Origin: Lithospermum erythrorhizon
Taxonomy: Eukaryota > Streptophyta > Magnoliopsida > Boraginales > Boraginaceae
Length of the DNA stretch: 64,000 bases
NCBI GenBank assembly: GCA_019722365.1
Contig: JADFUC010002150.1
Coordinates: 186,001-250,000, forward strand
Direction of reading: 5' to 3'
Below are positions 58,509-64,000 of this stretch, piece after piece. Position numbers and translations under genes: made by a program. The notes under the pieces are model-generated. The model was not told the DNA's origin. It worked only from the letters and a program-made list of their open reading frames with translations, and ran no database searches. The stretch's first letter is position 1, and the number at the start of each line of letters is the position of its first letter.

Positions 58509-61500
58509 TCATATTAATATGTTACCCGGTCTGTCATTAGTAGATCTTCTAAAGGGAAATCCAAGTTTCACTTTCTCAAAGGGGTTAATGCGTCCTAATC
58601 TATTAGCCTCATTCTCTCTACTACTACTGCTGAATTGTTTAAGTTGTTTACCCGAGTCCGAATGCTGAAAATGGTCCTCTTCCTCGCGATTCGAATTTTC
58701 CAGGTCGCCACTACTTGCAGACCTCCAAATTCCATAATTCTTAGATCCATGTTTTATAGTCTCAACACCGGTCACTGAAGCATAACGTTTTGCATCTGCA
58801 AGAGGGGACTGTCTTAAGGACAATGGTGATGGGGAGGAAGAAGACGATGATGTGTCCGAATCGGATGAACTTCTCCCGGAATTATTCCAAAATGTACTCA
58901 TCGCAACAAAATCTAAATGCTCCTCGGTGCTCGCAGAATCTCTGTTGCTACTATCTGTACCATAAGATCCAGTCTCGGAGAAAAAGGATGAATTGTCACC
59001 AGAAGAACCATAATCTGGATTTGTCGTTCTAGACCTCAGACTTGCATGAACTGAATTAGTGCATTCATGGCAGGCCTCACCATGTAGAGGATCTTCCCTG
59101 GTAGAAACACCCTCCCATGAATCGCGAGAGATAGACCTTGACTTACACATATGAAACTTTGTGTTTCTTGGATCTCGAGGAATCACTGAGCTCCGAATTA
59201 ATCTTGGAGCACGTGGCGAGTACCTAAAGATAAACCAATTATTAGGAAGGTAACACGATAAGATACCACATTGCCACATTCCTCAGCAAAGAAGATAGCT
59301 CCAAAACATTTTACCTTGCATAGAGAAGCATGTAAGCATCCTTGGTCAAGACCTTCCCAATATCCACCTTTTTCACCTAAAATTGCGACATGCATTAGAG
59401 ATCCTACACAAGTAATTCAGAAAGGTAGAAACAGGAGATGTAGATAAATTGCATGAGAAAAACATACCACACTATCATCCACCATGAACCACTGATTTTG
59501 GGTATTCTTTACATAACACACATAGTGGCCAGAAAATGCAGCATTCATGGTATCCAAATGAACAATAACTCCATAAAGGCCATAAATTGGAGATTTATCA
59601 CTTGTCCCACAAATGTAAGGGGCCAAATTTAGAATCTCCGGAAACTGGATCGTCTTATTCAGCTTTCCAAATTCACCTGACTGTAAAAACACAGATTTAT
59701 AAATACCTAAAAAGTGAACATGCACAAAGAACACCCGTGAAGAAGACTTCCTTCTCTCAAAACTGAAAGAAACATGTTCCTTGTACTGCATATGATAGGC
59801 CACCAAACAGGAAATATAAGCAGGATATCAAAACATTTTTTATCCCAACTTTACCTGGTATCTCTTCAGAGCAATTGTGAGGACATTAGGAGCCTCCAGC
59901 ACTTTCAACTTCTTTTTGGCCTTCTCATAAGACTTGCACCTGGAGAGAACGAAACATGAATGGCACTAATCGAATCTATTCAGACAAATTAAGGCGTCAG
60001 GCTATTGGTTGAAACATGGAAAAGACATGCTGCCAATTAAATCACTTTGAAAGACCAAGTCGACTTTACTTTGGTCAACAAATCCAAAATTTGCTATGTT
60101 TTTGTTGCTAAACTAATTTTCACTTAGCTTGAAAATATACAATATTGTAATATTTCAAAAATATCTTAACATGTAAATACTAATTTATAAGTAAATGAAA
60201 TCATTAAGCTCAAATCTAACAGAATCGCAAGTGACACCAAAGTTACTAACCAGTCACATCTATACTTGTTATCACCATCTAATGTTTCAACAGAAGTGTA
60301 TTGCCTCAATGCCTCTTCTAAGGTTCCTATATTTCCCTGTATCTCAACAGTAAGATCCATCATCCTCTCTTTGCGCTCAGATTTGCCTCCACACCTCATG
60401 CACTCAATCTGCAAAGTATAACATTACACACATGCATGGACTTAAAATAAACCATTCATTGTGCATTGTGTCAAAGCTGGAAACAAAAACACATGTATTA
60501 CCTTCGATCGGACGATGCCCCCAAAAGTAAGACCTGTGAGGGTCGTTCCCTCATCCAAAGAGCCAGATTCCTTCACTCCAGCTTCTGTCAAGCATGTGGA
60601 TTGCATAGCATCAATAGCAAACCTGAAATTAACATCATTAAAGGTCATACAAATGCCTCTCTAAGACACTAAAATATAGCAGTGATGCAAAGTTTGTTAC
60701 CTTAGGAATTCATGAGCATCTTCTTCTCTTCCATTTCTAAGATGGCTACCGATATTCTGTAAATGTGAGATTATTCGAATAGGGGAGAGGGGAGATGCCC
60801 CAACTTTTGCCCTCAAAGTTAGACTTTCAAATTCACACGTGAAACACCAATCTCTTTTTTCACCTATAAAATGTGAGGGCAGGAAAGCAAGTGGATTAAT
60901 AGGAAGGAAGTTTCAAAATTATAAAGTAAACTAAACTATCTGCAGAAAGGATAATATAACATCATAACCAGTCCCTACAGGATTTTGAATGGAGTCCTTG
61001 AAGAAAATAAGAAGTCAGAGGTGGAGTAGATGCCAAGCAGTTGAGTACAGCATTAGCATAGCAACTGCAGTAGTTCACAGATAAATCATATTAGAATGAG
61101 GAATGACTAACAGGAAACAATGTAAGATAGAACAAACTACAGCATTAAACATAACCAGACAACCAGAAATGGTAACAACATAAGAAATATATACATATTT
61201 TTTTAGCTCCCTGATAGAAAAGCAGTTTTTATCTGTTAATCCGTTGCATAAATATAGCACATATGACATAACACATATAGCTTCATGCAAGTAATCTAGA
61301 GAACATATACAGAGTATCTATACGCCAGATATTGATGTGCTTTCCCAGTATAGGCCCCTAACTAGTGGACATTTATGAACTACGCAAGAGGCATAAATGT
61401 GACTAGCCCGACAAGGCTATGCTAAAATGACTATCATATATAATAATTGATTTCATCATGCCTATATTACAGATATCAGCATCCATCACCAAGCAGATGA

Positions 61501-63990
61501 GATTTGAACAAATAAAATTAAAATAAACAAATGAAGGTTGTAGGGCTCCAGAATTAAGAGATGGCATATTGAGAGCAATAGACATAGACCCCACAGAAAA
61601 TGGACTAGTAGCTTTCTACTGTACCTGTTCCCACAATTAACAAATCCAGGCGGACGAAATTCAACCTCCTTCCAATTATAAAGCTTCACGAACAATTCAT
61701 AGGGAAACAAACCCTACAAAAAAAGTTGAATTACTGCAGGTCTTAGGAAATACAAAAGTGACTGGGCACCAAATGCTTTAGGAAGACTTAACCAGTACCT
61801 TGTATTTCGTCAACATTTGAGCACCAGAACCTCTGGTGTGTTGCTTCAGTGGTGTAGAATTTTTGAACACGTCAACACCTTCCCGCTTCGAAGATTCAAA
61901 GGTACGGTTAGCATTGTGCTTGGTACCAGAAAATTTCAAGGAACTTGTAGTCGTACTGTGCATCTTGCCGTCTTTTACAACATTCTGAGTTCCTATATGT
62001 CCATGAGTGCCAGGAGGTAAAGGATCCATGGCTTGTTTGGATATAACAGAATCGGATTTCTTAGATTCCAATTTATTCAAACTGATTCCAGACTTGACAG
62101 TTCCTTGAGTCATAGACTCTACCTTATCACTCGATGTAGAGGGGACAAGTTTTGTAGTCTGTAATATTGGTTTGAAGCTGACAACAGTAGGTTTAACATG
62201 CCTAGACCCCGACTTTATTGACTCCCTAGAGACATCCCCATCAAATTCTTCAGCAACATGAGTATACATATTTGTGCGTTTCTTGGTCTCTGCAATAGTT
62301 TCTTGGGACCTAGCCAGTGATGAAGTTTTGGAAATAGCATGTGAACTAACATGATAGCCAATCACATCATGTTCATCAGCCTCATTAGAAAATTGAGAAC
62401 TGTCATCAGGTGAATCAGTTTCATGTCTTACCTGGACAAGTTTCCCATCCCAAAAGTCAGAAATGGGCATAGAAGGTTCACGTGATGATGACTTCCCAGA
62501 AAGACCAACACCCGAACCAGATAAGGTTGATGGTGCACAGTCCTTATCTTTATCATCATTGCTAGGCCTAATTTGAGGGTTCCTGCGAGGAGTATCATCA
62601 ACAGAACTGATTGAGAAGTCACGCTCCGAGGCAGATGGATGAGATTGCACATTGTTTGTTGGATCAGTCTGAATCTTAATCTCATTCATTTTAGCAGACA
62701 ACTGCCTACTAGATCTGCTAGAACTGTGAGAAGAATGAGACACATGGGAGTCATTAGTTCCAGATACATCCTTAAAGGGGTCCACAGACTTAGAAGCCTG
62801 GTAGTCTTTATTATCATCTTCAAGATGCACCACTTTTAAATCATCCTTCCTGCTATGTACTGCAGAAAGACCAGAATCTGTGGAACTGTTGTTTGATGTT
62901 TCAGCAGGTTTGGCCCTGGAATCCTCTCCTGTTTCGAAGAAATTGTCACCCCTTTCATTTTCTTCCAGCTTGGACACCTTTAGATGGGATTTCATTTCCG
63001 ATTCTCTCTTCTGACTTAAATTATATGGTTGGCATTCATCCTTGTGGCCTTGTCTCCAATGAACTATTTGACATTTCCCGGAGCTACAAGATCAACACAC
63101 TAATATCAGCAATGCAAGTTTTAACATAGGGAACTATATTTAAACACTATTGACAATTATAATCAAATGAATCTGGACAGATTAAGTTGACTAGCACGAA
63201 GTGCTGAGTGAGTATGGCTTGAAGGCGCCAAACATGATAATAAAGCACTTGTGCAAATTATCTTCTTCTCATACACTACATCAAGTGATCAACGTCGATA
63301 TGCATCAATGCCTCTGAAGAGGCTCCCAAGCGGGATAAGGGGGTTTGGATTCTATGCAGCCTCACCAATGTGATAACAAGAAGACTGTTTCTGAATTGAC
63401 CCATGATGAATTGGACTAGCTATAATTTCCAAAGAGTCGGAGAATATAAAATATTTGTCTTCAACTAGAAACTCATAATCAATTGCAATCACAAAAAGAG
63501 GAACAGCTAGAAATCAACAATAAATTCCATACCAGTAGTAAACAGATTTGCACCGAGCACATTTCTGATTCGTAGGGCAAGAACAACGAGCACAAGGGTG
63601 CATCACTTTCTGTGAACTTCTTCCCGGCATAGCCACATCCCCCCCTCCCCCGACTCCTTTCGTCTCCAACGCCACATCCGCCATTGGACCCTCTACCTCT
63701 CCACCGCCATATCCAAATCCATTTATATTCCCATCTTCATATCCATAACCATAACTATAATCACTCCCTCTTTCATACCCGTACCCGTACCCATATTCGG
63801 ATTTTGATTCCAGCTCAGCTAAAGCAGCCTCCTCAGAAGCAAGAACACATAACCTCTTAATCTCCTCCCTCCTCGCCGCCGCTCGGCGCCATTTGTGGCG
63901 GACAACCAACCCTAAAGCTGGAGGAAACAACACAGCAATAAACCCAACCACCAATCGGAACCAAAACCCTAGATCCCCTCCAACTAGCAT
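58509..63990 (-). CDS. UBP16: Ubiquitin-specific protease with MYND finger (UBP16-type)
   Basis: Eleven exons, in minus-strand order: 63990-63533, 63083-61799, 61713-61625, 61064-60979, 60863-60701, 60622-60502, 60408-60251, 59939-59855, 59680-59468, 59376-59315 and 59223-58509. They join in phase to 1144 residues; Arabidopsis UBP16 is about 1000. The amino end has a hydrophobic segment (residues about 8-30), then HKWRRAAARREEIKRL as in the family. A Tyr/Gly-rich stretch (66-97) precedes the MYND zinc finger (C133-C170, CARCSCPTNQKCARCK...HWRQGHKDEC). A long Ser-rich region follows. The USP domain has the cysteine box VNCGNSCYAN (catalytic Cys about 612, split by an intron), REEDAHEFLRFA, CMRCGG and CDWC zinc-ribbon pairs, and the histidine box FSGHYVCYV (His about 867). 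It removes ubiquitin from substrates; UBP16 is linked to salt tolerance. The 5' UTR leaves the window. Confidence 0.94.
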
Positions 63991-64000
63991 TTACCCCAAA

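Noticed and set aside
61817..62839. Plus-strand frames opposite the UBP16 second exon
   Set aside because: They are shadows of the long minus-strand Ser-rich exon, which joins in phase with ten other exons carrying conserved motifs.

Overview
The window is nuclear DNA from a flowering plant, almost certainly a eudicot. The genes have many short introns with GT-AG ends in an AT-rich background. The gene families are plant-specific (IQD, group 3 sulfate transporter, P-class PPR, AT-hook AHL, MYND-type UBP), and much of the space between genes is decayed LTR retrotransposons and small MITEs. There is no sign of bacterial, plasmid or phage DNA, and no CRISPR array or operon. I cannot name the species.

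Layout. 1-3.3 kb: repeat-rich DNA with a possible short LTR pair and local tandem duplications. 3.3-6.0 kb: an intact IQD calmodulin-binding gene (+). About 7.1-16.74 kb: a decayed Ty3/gypsy-like element with long LTRs (about 1.7 kb for the 5' copy) and other repeats inside it. 16.82-25.32 kb: a decayed Ty1/copia element with matching 5-bp target duplications (ATTAA), itself interrupted by other repeat DNA. 27.6-29.46 kb: an inverted copy of the long gypsy LTR. 32.9-37.2 kb: an intact 12-exon SULTR3 sulfate transporter (+). About 38.9 kb: a possible very short secreted-peptide gene. 39-45 kb: no recognisable gene. 45.35-47.08 kb: a non-processed pseudogene of an MRK1-like Raf-type kinase. 48.0-49.7 kb: an intronless PPR gene whose frame has no in-frame ATG near its start. 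50.34-51.33 kb: a DnaJ protein with an in-frame extension after its stop codon. 55.33-56.31 kb: an AHL AT-hook gene broken by several frame switches in about 150 bp. 58.5-64.0 kb: the complete coding region of a UBP16-type deubiquitinase (-), whose 5' UTR runs off the end of the window.

The genes do not form a pathway; they are independent neighbours, as is usual in plant genomes. I found no convincing previously undescribed system. The most useful second-look items are the frame anomalies in the PPR, DnaJ and AHL genes (assembly indels or real changes), the kinase pseudogene, the retrotransposon architecture, the Tyr/Gly-rich insert ahead of the MYND finger in UBP16, and the short secreted-peptide candidate. 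All exon boundaries were derived by hand from reading frame, splice signals and remembered family sequences. No database search was run.
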